Assembly: GCA_964452725.1 (NCBI GenBank)
Contig: CAYVMX010000001.1
Span: 62,001-126,000, forward strand
Reading direction: 5' to 3'
From: CAYVMX01 sp964452725
GTDB lineage: Bacteria > Patescibacteriota > Gracilibacteria > JAHISY01
DNA length: 64,000 nt
Made by a program: the position numbers and the translations under genes. The notes beneath the pieces are model-generated. The model worked only from the letters and a program-made list of their open reading frames with translations, made no database searches and was not told the origin of the DNA. This document shows, piece by piece, positions 1 through 7,549 of this stretch (its first letter is position 1; each line of letters opens with the position of its first letter).

Positions 1-174
1 GCCCAAGCAGAAGCCTGCCGACATGGACTCGCTCAAGCTCTGGAGAAGGAAGAAGCCAGCCGTCGCACAGAGCTAAAGAAAGTGGGCTTCCTGACTCGCG
101 ATGCTCGTGTCAAAGAGCGTAAGAAGCCAGGCCTCAAGGGTGCTCGTCGGGCGCCACAGTGGGCAAAGAGATAG
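1..174 (+). CDS. rpsI: 30S ribosomal protein S9, C-terminal part
   Basis: The window opens inside a reading frame of 57 codons ending at TAG 172-174. It reads RHGLAQALEKEE, then KKVGFLTRDARVKERKK, then PGLKGARRAPQWAKR at the very C-terminus. This is the signature tail of ribosomal protein S9, whose basic end reaches the P-site tRNA in the small subunit. The 5' half, and the rplM that usually precedes it, lie outside the window. The protein ends in the standard K-R, with none of the extra tail seen on L31 and L19 here. Identification is secure; only the start is unseen. Confidence 0.95.
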   Translation, partial: AQAEACRHGLAQALEKEEASRRTELKKVGFLTRDARVKERKKPGLKGARRAPQWAKR

Positions 175-209
175 CAGTATAGATTCTTCTTTGTTATAGT
201 GCTGTACTA

Positions 210-238
210 TTGACAGTATTGTTTTTATTTGTTTAAAT
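210..238 (+). promoter_or_regulatory. Promoter of the Tat-secreted putative metallopeptidase
   Basis: TTGACA (210-215), a 17-nt spacer and TTAAAT (233-238). The -10 overlaps the left arm of the dyad at 235-261, so a protein bound there should block or modulate initiation. Predicted leader is about 19 nt with no ribosome binding site. Confidence 0.6.
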
Positions 239-261
239 AAAATACTTAAAGTATTTTATTT
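235..261. promoter_or_regulatory. Perfect 13-bp inverted repeat, candidate operator
   Basis: AAATAAAATACTT (235-247), one central A, then AAGTATTTTATTT (249-261): 13 of 13 positions pair. It begins inside the -10 and ends 2 nt before the ATG at 264. It is A/T rich and lacks a T tract, so an operator or start-masking RNA hairpin is more likely than a terminator. Function is inferred. Confidence 0.55.
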
Positions 262-263
262 CG

Positions 264-1130
264 ATGTTAGAAGACGACAGGTTAAAACGTAGTCCATCAA
301 TAACTCGACGTGAGCTATTGAAAATCTTGGTGGCAGCTGGTTTGGGCGGGGTGTTGGCGTCTAGTTCTGTTACTGCACTAGCCGCAGAGTCTAGTGTTAG
401 CCGAGAGGCTCGCCGTTACTATGTCTACAAACGAGACAATTATAATACGGATATTTTGACTGCTGCGGCTGATCAATATAATGATGGTAAGTACAGAGGC
501 AGTGGTATTTCAGACTATGAAATGCGTAAGTCTATTCAGGCGCTACGACGTGAGTTAGTTGTTTATCCAACGGCCTTACTCGAAAAAGCTAAAATCAAAA
601 AAATTATCATTTTAAGAAATCTACAAGCCAAGAGAAATCTTGATTGGTTGAATATCAATGGTAGTTCCAACTGGCAGACCGGATTTATTTTGCTCGATTC
701 TTTTGGTTCTGATTGGTACAAATTTTCAACACTACATCATGAGATTTTTCATCTTTTGGATCGTGACTCTGACAATCTTGCTTGGGCTAGTTTGAATAAA
801 AATGGCGATAAAGCTTATGTCGCCAAACACGGACTCGGTTGCGATACTCCAGATAACCTTCAAGCTGGATTTATAGATGTTTATGGATCTTGTAGTGTCA
901 ACGAAGATCAAGCTACCATTACTCAAGCTTTGTTTTGGGATTCAACTGAGTCGATCCAAAATCGTGCTGCCAAAGATCCTGTTTTGACCACTAAAATCCA
1001 ACGCATCAAGCAGTTTTACTTAGAAAAAAGTAACGGTCTAATGGACGAACAGTACTGGCGAGACCTGGATACAGGTATCGTTCGTAGAGCAGGGGAGAGT
1101 TATTGGGGTAATCCCAAGAAACGGATCTAA
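264..1130 (+). CDS. Tat-exported putative zinc metallopeptidase (HExxH)
   Basis: A 288-residue protein with a twin-arginine signal: SITRRELLK at residues 12-20, followed by a hydrophobic, Ala/Gly-rich stretch to about residue 40 (TALAAES suggests cleavage). Export would be in folded form through TatABC. HHEIFHLLD contains a zincin HExxH (H159, E160, H163). About 50 residues later NEDQA (E214-D215) fits the ED third-ligand motif of gluzincin-like putative peptidases. C193 and C210 could form a disulfide. It is monocistronic, with its own TTGACA promoter and a palindrome touching the start codon, and ends at a strong bidirectional terminator. No substrate can be named. The fold assignment rests only on the motif pair. 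Confidence 0.6.
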   Translation: MLEDDRLKRSPSITRRELLKILVAAGLGGVLASSSVTALAAESSVSREARRYYVYKRDNYNTDILTAAADQYNDGKYRGSGISDYEMRKSIQALRRELVVYPTALLEKAKIKKIIILRNLQAKRNLDWLNINGSSNWQTGFILLDSFGSDWYKFSTLHHEIFHLLDRDSDNLAWASLNKNGDKAYVAKHGLGCDTPDNLQAGFIDVYGSCSVNEDQATITQALFWDSTESIQNRAAKDPVLTTKIQRIKQFYLEKSNGLMDEQYWRDLDTGIVRRAGESYWGNPKKRI

Positions 1131-1152
1131 TAGGCGTATAGATATACAAATG

Positions 1153-1188
1153 TCCTAAAAAGCACTCCGTAAGGAGTGCCTTTTAGGA
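1153..1188. terminator. Bidirectional intrinsic terminator
   Basis: A 16-nt left arm (1153-1168) and a 16-nt right arm (1173-1188) pair at 15 of 16 positions around the loop GTAA. A/T flanks outside a GCACTCC/GGAGTGC core give U-rich tracts on both strands. It separates the convergent metallopeptidase gene and tuf. Confidence 0.85.
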
Positions 1189-1198
1189 TTGATTGAGA

Positions 1199-1223
1199 GA
1201 TCTTTCAACAGACTCAGAGTGAC
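1199..1223. repeat. Degenerate 25-nt palindromic repeat
   Basis: Starts GATC and ends CTCAGAGTGAC, the same length and end pattern as the copy at 27970-27994 and related to the GATTC...GAATGAC elements at 31201 and 38927. It lies just past the tuf stop codon. Membership is by eye. Confidence 0.4.
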
Positions 1224-1231
1224 AGAGTATA

Positions 1232-2419
1232 TTACTCGATGATCTTTGTAACTACGCCTGCTCCTACAGTCCTGCCACCTTCGCGGATAGCAAAGCGAGT
1301 ACCGTCCTCTAGTGCGACACTCGTACCTAGTATGACGTTGAGTTTGATATTGTCACCAGGCATGACCATCTCTGTGCCGCTTGGTAGCTCGACATCACCA
1401 GTTACGTCTGTAGTACGGATGTAAAACTGTGGTTTGTAGCCTTTGAAGAATGGAGTATGACGACCACCTTCCTCTTTGGTGAGGATATAGACCTCGCACT
1501 CAAATTTCTTGTGTGGAGTGATCGTACCCGGTTTGGCGAGCACTTGACCACGTTCGACGTCGTCTTTTTCGATACCTCGGAGGAGGACACCAGCGTTGTC
1601 GCCAGCTTCACCACGGTCGAGCTGCTTACGAAACATCTCTACACCAGTGACGACAGATTTTTGAGTATCGCGAATACCGACGATTTCGACTTCGTCGTTG
1701 ATATTGATGACACCTTGGTCGATACGACCGGTGACGACTGTACCACGACCCTTGATGCTAAAGACGTCTTCTACGGGCATGAGGAAAGGTTTGTCGAGGT
1801 CACGCTCTGGGTCTGGGATCCAGCTGTCGAGTGCTTCCATGAGTTTTGCAATGGCTGGTTCGCCGTACTCACTGGTGTCGCCTTCTACAGCTTTGAGTGC
1901 GCTACCACGGATGATCGGAGTATTCTTGCCGTCGAATTCGTATTTGTCGAGGAGTTCGCGGACTTCTTCTTCGACTAGCTCGATCATATCTTTGTCGTCG
2001 ACCATGTCGCATTTGTTTAGGAAGACAACGATCTTTGGTACCATCACCTGACGGGCGAGTAGGACGTGCTCCTTGGTCTGGGGCATCGGACCATCGGCAG
2101 CGGAGACTACGAGGATAGCGCCGTCCATCTGGGCAGCACCTGTGATCATATTTTTGACGTAGTCGGCGTGTCCTGGACAGTCAACGTGAGCGTAGTGGCG
2201 CTTGTCTGTGGTGTACTCCTGATGACTGGTAGCGATAGTGATACCACGTTCTTTTTCTTCTGGGGCGTTGTCGATAGCAGCGTAGTCACGCGCTTCTGCG
2301 TTGCCGCTCTTTGCGAGGACAGTACAGATAGCAGCAGTGAGAGTAGTCTTGCCATGGTCGACGTGACCGATAGTACCGACGTTTACGTGGGGTTTGCTGC
2401 GATCAAAGGTTTCAGCCAT
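1232..2419 (-). CDS. tuf: Translation elongation factor EF-Tu
   Basis: A full-length 395-residue EF-Tu, the GTPase that delivers aminoacyl-tRNA to the ribosomal A site. All G motifs are present: GHVDHGKT (residues 18-25), DCPGHADY, NKCDM and GSAL, followed by the two beta-barrel domains ending in VGAGVVTKIIE. Domain spacing is normal. The gene stands alone rather than in a str operon. Upstream are TTGCAC and TAGAAT (17-nt spacer), then a CTCCGG discriminator and a leader of about 30 nt without a Shine-Dalgarno sequence. The leader ends CCCCTACAA just before ATG, like those of rny and rplS. It faces the metallopeptidase gene across the terminator. Confidence 0.98.
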   Translation of the reverse strand: MAETFDRSKPHVNVGTIGHVDHGKTTLTAAICTVLAKSGNAEARDYAAIDNAPEEKERGITIATSHQEYTTDKRHYAHVDCPGHADYVKNMITGAAQMDGAILVVSAADGPMPQTKEHVLLARQVMVPKIVVFLNKCDMVDDKDMIELVEEEVRELLDKYEFDGKNTPIIRGSALKAVEGDTSEYGEPAIAKLMEALDSWIPDPERDLDKPFLMPVEDVFSIKGRGTVVTGRIDQGVININDEVEIVGIRDTQKSVVTGVEMFRKQLDRGEAGDNAGVLLRGIEKDDVERGQVLAKPGTITPHKKFECEVYILTKEEGGRHTPFFKGYKPQFYIRTTDVTGDVELPSGTEMVMPGDNIKLNVILGTSVALEDGTRFAIREGGRTVGAGVVTKIIE

Positions 2420-2452
2420 TTGTAGGGGATTAAAAATTATTTAAGCCGGAGG

Positions 2453-2481
2453 ATTCTAACGAATCTGCGACTAAAGTGCAA
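2453..2481 (-). promoter_or_regulatory. tuf promoter with GC-rich discriminator
   Basis: Reading leftwards: -35 TTGCAC (2481-2476), 17-nt spacer, -10 TAGAAT (2458-2453), then CCTCCGGCTTAA. The C/G-rich segment after the -10 recurs at rpmE, rplS, aspS and thrS. Confidence 0.75.
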
Positions 2482-2517
2482 GGATTTTAGAGTAAGAAAT
2501 TTATGCGGTCAAGAGGA

Positions 2518-4098
2518 CTATTTGGCGTATTCTACGGCTCTAGTCTCACGAATTACATTGACTTTGATCTGCCCGGGGTAGGCCATATCTTGTTCGATTT
2601 TTTTGGCGATCTCTTTTGAGAGTTTTAGGCTGGATAGGTCGTCAGTTTTTTCAGAGTTTACGAGTACGCGTACCTCGCGACCAGCTTGGATTGCAAAGGC
2701 TTTCTCGACGCCTGTGAAGCCCGTGGCGATGTTTTCTAGCTCTTGGAGGCGTTGGATGTAGTTCTCCAGGCTCTCGCGACGAGCACCTGGGCGGCTGCCG
2801 CTGATAGCATCGGCGACATGAGTGATGATATCCAGTACGCTCTCCATGGGTACGTCCTCGTGATGTGCCTCTACGGCATGGATTACATCTTCGTCGAGCT
2901 TGAATTTTCGTAGGATATTGGCGCCGATGACGGCGTGCGGTCCTTCGATCTCATGATCTACAGCTTTGCCTATATCGTGGAGTAGGCAAGCCATTTTGGC
3001 TTTTTTGACATCATAACCTAGCTCGCTAGCGATCGCAGATCCGAGGTAAGCCGCTTCGATCGCGTGTTTTAGATTATTCTGACCGTAGCTGGTGCGGAAG
3101 CGTAGGCGACCGAGGAGTTTCACTACTTGTGGCGGTAGTCCGACGACACCGACTTCGATGACAGCTTTTTCACCAAATTCTTTCATGAGATCTTGAGTTT
3201 CAGCGTCAGCTTTTTTGACTGCTTCTTCGATCTTTGCTGGGTGGATTCGTCCGTCGGAGATGAGTTTTTCTAGTGCGGTTTTTGCCACGTAGCGGCGTAC
3301 TAGGTCGAAGCCAGAGATAATGACGGCACCTGGTGTGTCGTCCACGATCACATCGACACCTGTCGCCATCTCGAAGGCGGTGATATTGCGACCTTCGCGT
3401 CCAATGATGCGACCTTTGATGTCATCACTTGGTAGGTTGACTAGTGTGACTGTTGATTCGCTGGTTACTTCGTTTGCGAGCCGTTGAATCGAGAGTGCGA
3501 TGATTTTTTGGGCTTTTTTGTCGCCTTCTTCTTTGGCTTTGGTTTCAGCTTCACGGATTTTTTTTGCCAATTCGTCAGCGCTGTCTTTTTCTACTTCGGC
3601 GAGGAGTTGAGTTTTGGCTTCGTCGCGTTTGAGTCCGGCTATTTCTTCGAGTTTGGATTTTTGTGCGTCACGGTGATTTTCAGCCTCGGCTTTGATTTTT
3701 TCTACTTCGGTAGCACGGGTCTCTAGTGCTGCTCGCTTGGTATCTATAGCTTCGGTCTTTTTGTCGAGATTGGCTTCTTTTTCGGTTAGGCGTTTTTCGG
3801 CTGTTTCGAGTTTTTCGCGGATTTGCTTCTCTTCTGTTTTGGCTTCGGTTAGAGTTTTTTCTGCTTTGGCACGGATTGATTCGGCTTCTTTGCGTGCGTC
3901 TTCGAGACTGGCGTGTTTTTGTTCATCGGCCTGGCGGGCGCGAGCTTCGGCTTTGCTGGCGTGGTCTGATGCTTCGGCGATGATTTTTTTAGCTTGTATT
4001 TCCGCGTTTGCAGCGTCTTTTTTGCCTTTGCCTTGGGCAGCGAAAAAACCACCAGCGCCACCGACGATTACGCCTAGAACTATGAGTACGATTTCCAT
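2518..4098 (-). CDS. rny: Ribonuclease Y
   Basis: A membrane-anchored endoribonuclease that initiates mRNA turnover. The order is an N-terminal transmembrane helix (MEIVLIVLGVIVGG), a long charged coiled coil (about 25-190), a KH RNA-binding domain with GRIIGREGRN, and an HD phosphohydrolase domain (ACLLHDIGKAVDHEIEGPH) holding the metal-binding His-Asp. The C-terminus PGQIKVNVIRETRAVEYAK is typical of the family. I start at ATG 4098 (526 residues), because MEIV begins the anchor. The in-frame TTG at 4116 would add six residues and sits in a hairpin. There is no Shine-Dalgarno site: GGGGATT-tgtt-AATCCCC forms a stem 5 nt before the ATG. Confidence 0.95.
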   Translation of the reverse strand: MEIVLIVLGVIVGGAGGFFAAQGKGKKDAANAEIQAKKIIAEASDHASKAEARARQADEQKHASLEDARKEAESIRAKAEKTLTEAKTEEKQIREKLETAEKRLTEKEANLDKKTEAIDTKRAALETRATEVEKIKAEAENHRDAQKSKLEEIAGLKRDEAKTQLLAEVEKDSADELAKKIREAETKAKEEGDKKAQKIIALSIQRLANEVTSESTVTLVNLPSDDIKGRIIGREGRNITAFEMATGVDVIVDDTPGAVIISGFDLVRRYVAKTALEKLISDGRIHPAKIEEAVKKADAETQDLMKEFGEKAVIEVGVVGLPPQVVKLLGRLRFRTSYGQNNLKHAIEAAYLGSAIASELGYDVKKAKMACLLHDIGKAVDHEIEGPHAVIGANILRKFKLDEDVIHAVEAHHEDVPMESVLDIITHVADAISGSRPGARRESLENYIQRLQELENIATGFTGVEKAFAIQAGREVRVLVNSEKTDDLSSLKLSKEIAKKIEQDMAYPGQIKVNVIRETRAVEYAK

Positions 4099-4103
4099 TT
4101 GAA

Positions 4104-4121
4104 AGGGGATTAACAAATCCC
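4104..4121 (-). promoter_or_regulatory. Hairpin directly before the rny start codon
   Basis: In the rny mRNA, GGGGATT and AATCCCC pair perfectly around the loop TGTT, 5 nt upstream of ATG 4098. There is no U tract after it, so it is not a terminator. It could control access to the start or mRNA stability. Confidence 0.45.
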
Positions 4122-4261
4122 CGAAGCGAGCTGAAAAGTGACTTTTAAGTCCGTAAATTCAAAAAATCGGAGAGTTGGGTAGATTTTTGAAGTTTTGGAG
4201 TGATTGAAAAAGTATTTTTCAGGGTCAATTTTGAAGTTTTAAATAGACTTGCTTCGAGGGG

Positions 4262-4298
4262 TAAAATGGCTTACTTAAGCCAAAACTAAACATAGTTT
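4262..4298 (+). promoter_or_regulatory. dnaB -10 element and leader hairpins
   Basis: TAAAAT (4262-4267) is followed by two small stems in the leader: GGCTTA/TAAGCC (4268-4281) and AAACTA/TAGTTT around AACA. I see no good -35. This would give an unusually long leader (about 70 nt) for this genome. Function unknown. Confidence 0.4.
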
Positions 4299-4344
4299 AG
4301 CAGGAGAAGACGGGGGAGTCAAAGGTATATCTTGATCTCAAAAT

Positions 4345-5811
4345 GTGGACGAAAAGGAGTTTGCCAGTCGTTCCATCTCGCGCTATCCTGTGTCTCCCTT
4401 GCCCACCAAAAAACCCTCTCCACCGTCCAAAGTACCACCGCATGCTATCGAGGCTGAGCGGGGAGTGCTGGGTAGTTTGCTGATCGACAAAGACGCACTG
4501 CTCAAGGTAGCTGATTTGCTAGCCGCCGAAAATTTTTATGATCCACGTCACGTACTGATTTTCGCAGCTGCGCTTGAGCTTTTTCAGTCGCATGCTCCGA
4601 TCGACCTGCTCACTGTCAGCCAAAAGCTCGCTGACCAAAAAAAACTCAAAAATGTTGGTGGTCGGGCGTATCTAGCCGAGCTAACCGAAGAAGTGCCGAC
4701 GAGCTCTCATATCTTTGAATACGCGCGGATTGTCAAGCAAAAAGCGACTTTGCGTAAATTACTTCAATCTGGTCAGGAGATCGCCGGACTGGCACTCGAC
4801 GAAGACAGTGAGTCCAATACACTCCTCGAAAAAGCAGAGCAGAGTCTTTTTCAAGTCACACAAAATCTAATTAAAGATAAGTTCGTTCACATCAAAGAGA
4901 TCCTCAATCAGCGTTTTGATGAGTTTAGTGAGCTGCACGACGCGGAGGACAAAGATCTGCTACGGGGTGTACCGACAGGATTCAAGGCGATTGATCATCT
5001 GCTCTCAGGTTTGAAGCCAGCCGATATGGTGGTGTTGGCAGCCCGACCGAGCATGGGTAAGACTGCCTTCGCGCTCGGGATCTCCCAAAACTCTGCCCTC
5101 AAATTTGGTAAAAGTGTCGGTTTCCTCTCACTCGAGATGAGTAAGGAGCAGCTCGTCGATCGTATGTTTGCCAGTCTCCTCGGGGTTGATAGCTGGCGAC
5201 TTCACAAAGGTGCATTGACCGACGAGGAGTTTGGCAGGATCGGTGGTGTGATGGACGAGTTAGCTCAGGCCAACATCTTCATCGATGACTCTGTCGGTAG
5301 CAGTATTACTGAGGTGCGAGCCAAGGCACGACGACTCCAGATGGAGTACGGACTCGATATGCTCGTCATCGACTATCTCCAGCTCATGACTACCGAAAAT
5401 GCCGCTTACGCTGGCAATCGTGTCCAAGAGATCAGTGAGATCAGTCGCAGTCTCAAGGCACTGGCACGCGAGCTGAAAATCCCGATCGTCGCTCTGAGTC
5501 AGCTATCTCGTGCCGTCGAAAACCGCCCTGGTAAGATCCCTCAGCTCGCTGATCTGCGTGAGTCTGGTGCGATCGAGCAAGACGCTGATATCGTCATGAT
5601 GATGTATCGCGAGGACTACTACGAAGAGGACTCCGATCGTCCAGGCATTACGGATATCTACATTCGCAAAAATCGTAACGGTCCGACTGGGCGTGCTGAG
5701 CTAATGTTTAAAAAAGAACAACTACGTTTCTTTGACATTGACAAAAAAATCGTTGATATAGTTGGACCACCAAAGGTCGAACAGATCGCGACCTTAGGTG
5801 ATTTTAGCTGA
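4345..5811 (+). CDS. dnaB: Replicative DNA helicase DnaB
   Basis: A 488-residue hexameric helicase that unwinds the replication fork. A poorly conserved Ser/Pro/Lys-rich head (about 28 residues) precedes PPHAIEAERGVLGSLLID, the start of the helical N-terminal collar. The RecA-like motor has Walker A ARPSMGKTAFA (about residue 233), Walker B MLVIDYLQLM, and ALSQLSR. DLRESGAIEQDAD and YIRKNRNGP complete the signature. I use GTG 4345: it is the only standard initiator between an in-frame stop at 4333-4335 and the conserved region. An overlapping ATG at 4343 is in another frame. There is no intein. It is divergent from rny and near dnaG functionally but not physically. Confidence 0.96.
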   Translation: MDEKEFASRSISRYPVSPLPTKKPSPPSKVPPHAIEAERGVLGSLLIDKDALLKVADLLAAENFYDPRHVLIFAAALELFQSHAPIDLLTVSQKLADQKKLKNVGGRAYLAELTEEVPTSSHIFEYARIVKQKATLRKLLQSGQEIAGLALDEDSESNTLLEKAEQSLFQVTQNLIKDKFVHIKEILNQRFDEFSELHDAEDKDLLRGVPTGFKAIDHLLSGLKPADMVVLAARPSMGKTAFALGISQNSALKFGKSVGFLSLEMSKEQLVDRMFASLLGVDSWRLHKGALTDEEFGRIGGVMDELAQANIFIDDSVGSSITEVRAKARRLQMEYGLDMLVIDYLQLMTTENAAYAGNRVQEISEISRSLKALARELKIPIVALSQLSRAVENRPGKIPQLADLRESGAIEQDADIVMMMYREDYYEEDSDRPGITDIYIRKNRNGPTGRAELMFKKEQLRFFDIDKKIVDIVGPPKVEQIATLGDFS

Positions 5812-5886
5812 AGTGCGTTTGAGCACCAAAATAGCTGAGAAGTAGAGTAGTTTATTTTAGTGTTTCATACTTTTGGTTTTATCCTT

Positions 5887-5892
5887 TAAACT
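5887..5892 (+). promoter_or_regulatory. -10 element of metF, leaderless spacing
   Basis: TAAACT ends 6 nt before the ATG at 5899, so transcription should begin at or within a nucleotide or two of the start codon. The -35 is weak. Confidence 0.6.
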
Positions 5893-5898
5893 GACTTT

Positions 5899-6711
5899 AT
5901 GTTAGATTTTTCCAAATTTATTGTTACTTGTGAGCTGTCGTCTTCTTCGGGTGCGGATATCCACACTGTACTCGATCAGGCGCGTGAGATCACTGCCGAT
6001 GCTTTCAATCTACCCGATGGGATCCTAGGCAAGCTGACGATCGACCCTATCGTACTGGCCAATCGTGTCAAGCTCGCGACAGATAAACCTGTCATCGCCC
6101 ACTTGACCTGTCGCGATACGACGAAGCTGGGACTCGCGAGCAGGCTGCTCGGGGCGAGTGTGCTGGATGTCGATGGTATCCTCGCACTGACTGGTGATGC
6201 TGGTAGTCAAAACGTCTTCGAGGTCAGAGCGACAGGTCTGACGCAGCTGGCTGCCGATCTCAATACTGGTGAGTTCAATGATAAGGAGATCAAAGGCGCG
6301 ACCAAGCTCCAGATCGGAGTTGCTTGTAATCCCAATGTCGATGGTCAGATCGACTACTTAAAAGAAAAAGTCGCTGCTGGTGCCCAGTTTGTTCAGACAC
6401 AGCCTGTGTTTGATCTCGCGATAGCTGAGAAGTTCCTCGCTGATGTAAAGCAAGCTGGGATCAAAATCCCAATTTTGCTGGGGATTATGCCGCTCAAGTC
6501 GGTCAAAGTAGCTGAGTATTTCAATAAAAATGTCGTCGGAGTTACGATCCCACCACAGGTGATCGAACAGCTGGTAGCTGATGAAAACGCTGGTATAGAG
6601 GTCTGTTTAGAGTTGTTGAAGCCGCTCAAAGAGCAGCTTGCTGGTGTCCACATCATGCCACTGGGGCAGACTGACTGGGCGAATCAGATCTACGAATTTT
6701 TGGAAAAATAG
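5899..6711 (+). CDS. metF: Methylenetetrahydrofolate reductase-like protein
   Basis: A 270-residue TIM-barrel protein of the MetF family, which reduces 5,10-methylene-THF to 5-methyl-THF with FAD and a nicotinamide cofactor. Matching segments are FIVTCELSSSSGAD at the N-terminus, PVIAHLTCRDTTKLGL, DGILALTGDAG, ACNPN, GAQFVQTQPVFD and ILLGIMPLKS. It is shorter than the E. coli enzyme (296) but complete. With glyA and 5-formyl-THF cyclo-ligase elsewhere in the window it supports a one-carbon folate cycle. No methionine synthase is visible, so the product's use is open. The start is ATG 5899, supported by a -10 six nucleotides upstream. Confidence 0.88.
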   Translation: MLDFSKFIVTCELSSSSGADIHTVLDQAREITADAFNLPDGILGKLTIDPIVLANRVKLATDKPVIAHLTCRDTTKLGLASRLLGASVLDVDGILALTGDAGSQNVFEVRATGLTQLAADLNTGEFNDKEIKGATKLQIGVACNPNVDGQIDYLKEKVAAGAQFVQTQPVFDLAIAEKFLADVKQAGIKIPILLGIMPLKSVKVAEYFNKNVVGVTIPPQVIEQLVADENAGIEVCLELLKPLKEQLAGVHIMPLGQTDWANQIYEFLEK

Positions 6712-6713
6712 AC

Positions 6714-6742
6714 TTGTTTTTTATACGAAGGTACTCTAAAAT
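6714..6742 (+). promoter_or_regulatory. rpmE promoter with CCCTCGG discriminator
   Basis: TTGTTT (6714-6719), 17-nt spacer, TAAAAT (6737-6742), then CCCTCGGCTCTAA. The leader is about 17 nt with no Shine-Dalgarno sequence. Confidence 0.7.
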
Positions 6743-6765
6743 CCCTCGGCTCTAATTCAACATAA

Positions 6766-7311
6766 ATGAAATCTGGAATCCACCCGACCTATCACGACAC
6801 CACCAAGACCAAGTGTGCTTGTGGCGCGACGTTCGACTTTGGCTCTACTGTCGAGACTGTCAGTACCGAGGTTTGTTCGGCTTGTCATCCTTTCTACACA
6901 GGTAAGCAAAAACTCGTCGATACAGCTGGTAAAGTCGATAAATTCCGTATGAAACTGAAGCGTGCCAAAGCTGGCGAGGGTGCGAAAAAGAAATCCAAGA
7001 TTAGTGAGAGTGTCCGTGCTGCCGCTGCCGCGCGAGCTGGCGAGACTTCGGCGCTGGGTAGTAAACAGATCGTCAGCAAGGTAAAAGCTGGTCGGATCAA
7101 AGCCGAGACAGCCGCTGCCAAGGAGCAGGAGGCCAAAGCTAAAGCCAAGGAGGAGGCCAAGAACGCAAAAGTAGAAGATAGCCCTGAGTCCAAAGACGCT
7201 GCGAAGACTGAGTCCACCAAAGCCGAAAAGAAAACTACTACTGATTCAAAATCAGCCGAGAAATCTGTAGAGACTCCAGCAGCAGAAAAAACCGAGGAAA
7301 AGAAAGGTTAG
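6766..7311 (+). CDS. rpmE: 50S ribosomal protein L31 with long charged C-terminal extension
   Basis: The first 70 residues are a zinc-binding (C+) L31: KSGIHPTYHDTTKTKCACG, then EVCSACHPFYTGKQKLVDTAGKVDKF. The ligand cysteines are the CxC and CxxC pairs. Family members are usually 65-90 residues; this one has 181. The extra ~110 residues are almost only Ala, Lys, Glu, Ser and Thr (ending PAAEKTEEKKG) and should be disordered. L19 here carries a similar tail. L31 bridges the two ribosomal subunits, so a long tail may reach the surface. The promoter has the translation-gene discriminator. The extension is in good frame with no sign of a frameshift. Confidence 0.93.
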   Translation: MKSGIHPTYHDTTKTKCACGATFDFGSTVETVSTEVCSACHPFYTGKQKLVDTAGKVDKFRMKLKRAKAGEGAKKKSKISESVRAAAAARAGETSALGSKQIVSKVKAGRIKAETAAAKEQEAKAKAKEEAKNAKVEDSPESKDAAKTESTKAEKKTTTDSKSAEKSVETPAAEKTEEKKG

Positions 7312-7332
7312 TCTGTTTGTTTGCCGGCAGCC

Positions 7333-7520
7333 TTATTGCTTAGTTTTTGCGTAGAGTTTATAGACGCGAGGCGAGTTTTTGGTATCAGTGATTGTTAGCT
7401 CATGCTTGAGGAAAGGATGAGAGATTGTTTCTGCCCAGTCATCGGTGCTTCATTATATATATGTCATATTAGTAGATTGTGCCTTGTCAAGGCGGTACAG
7501 TGCAGTGTGTCTCAGAGGAT
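7333..7520 (-). pseudogene. Decayed gene fragment upstream of thrS
   Basis: Reading right to left, three frames in succession give protein-like sequence. They are DPLRHTALYRLDKAQSTN followed by a stop at a TATATATA run, then YNEAPMT, then DDWAETISHPFLKHELTI and PRVYKLYAKTKQ to a stop at 7333. The last frame is open for 38 codons without an initiator. This looks like the end of a gene broken by at least two frameshifts, one in the TA run. I do not recognise the family. The thrS promoter now lies within or beside it. Confidence 0.35.
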
Positions 7521-7532
7521 CTTACTCGACTC

Positions 7533-7541
7533 TGCTAAAAT
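7533..7541 (+). promoter_or_regulatory. Extended -10 of thrS, leaderless spacing
   Basis: TGCTAAAAT followed by ACCTCGGT and then ATG 7550, a gap of 8 nt. It combines the CCTCGG discriminator of translation genes with a leaderless start. No -35 is visible. Confidence 0.65.
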
Positions 7542-7549
7542 ACCTCGGT

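Noticed and set aside
1457..1978. Long open frame antisense to tuf (173 codons)
   Set aside because: Mirror image of a highly biased gene; no motifs, no promoter.
4117..4344. 4.5S/SRP RNA in the rny-dnaB intergenic region
   Set aside because: No long hairpin with the conserved GGAA tetraloop core; only two very short stems in the dnaB leader.
7312..7549. T-box or other riboswitch upstream of thrS
   Set aside because: No T-box AGGGTGG core or stem-loop series is visible, and the promoter lies 8 nt from the start, leaving no leader.
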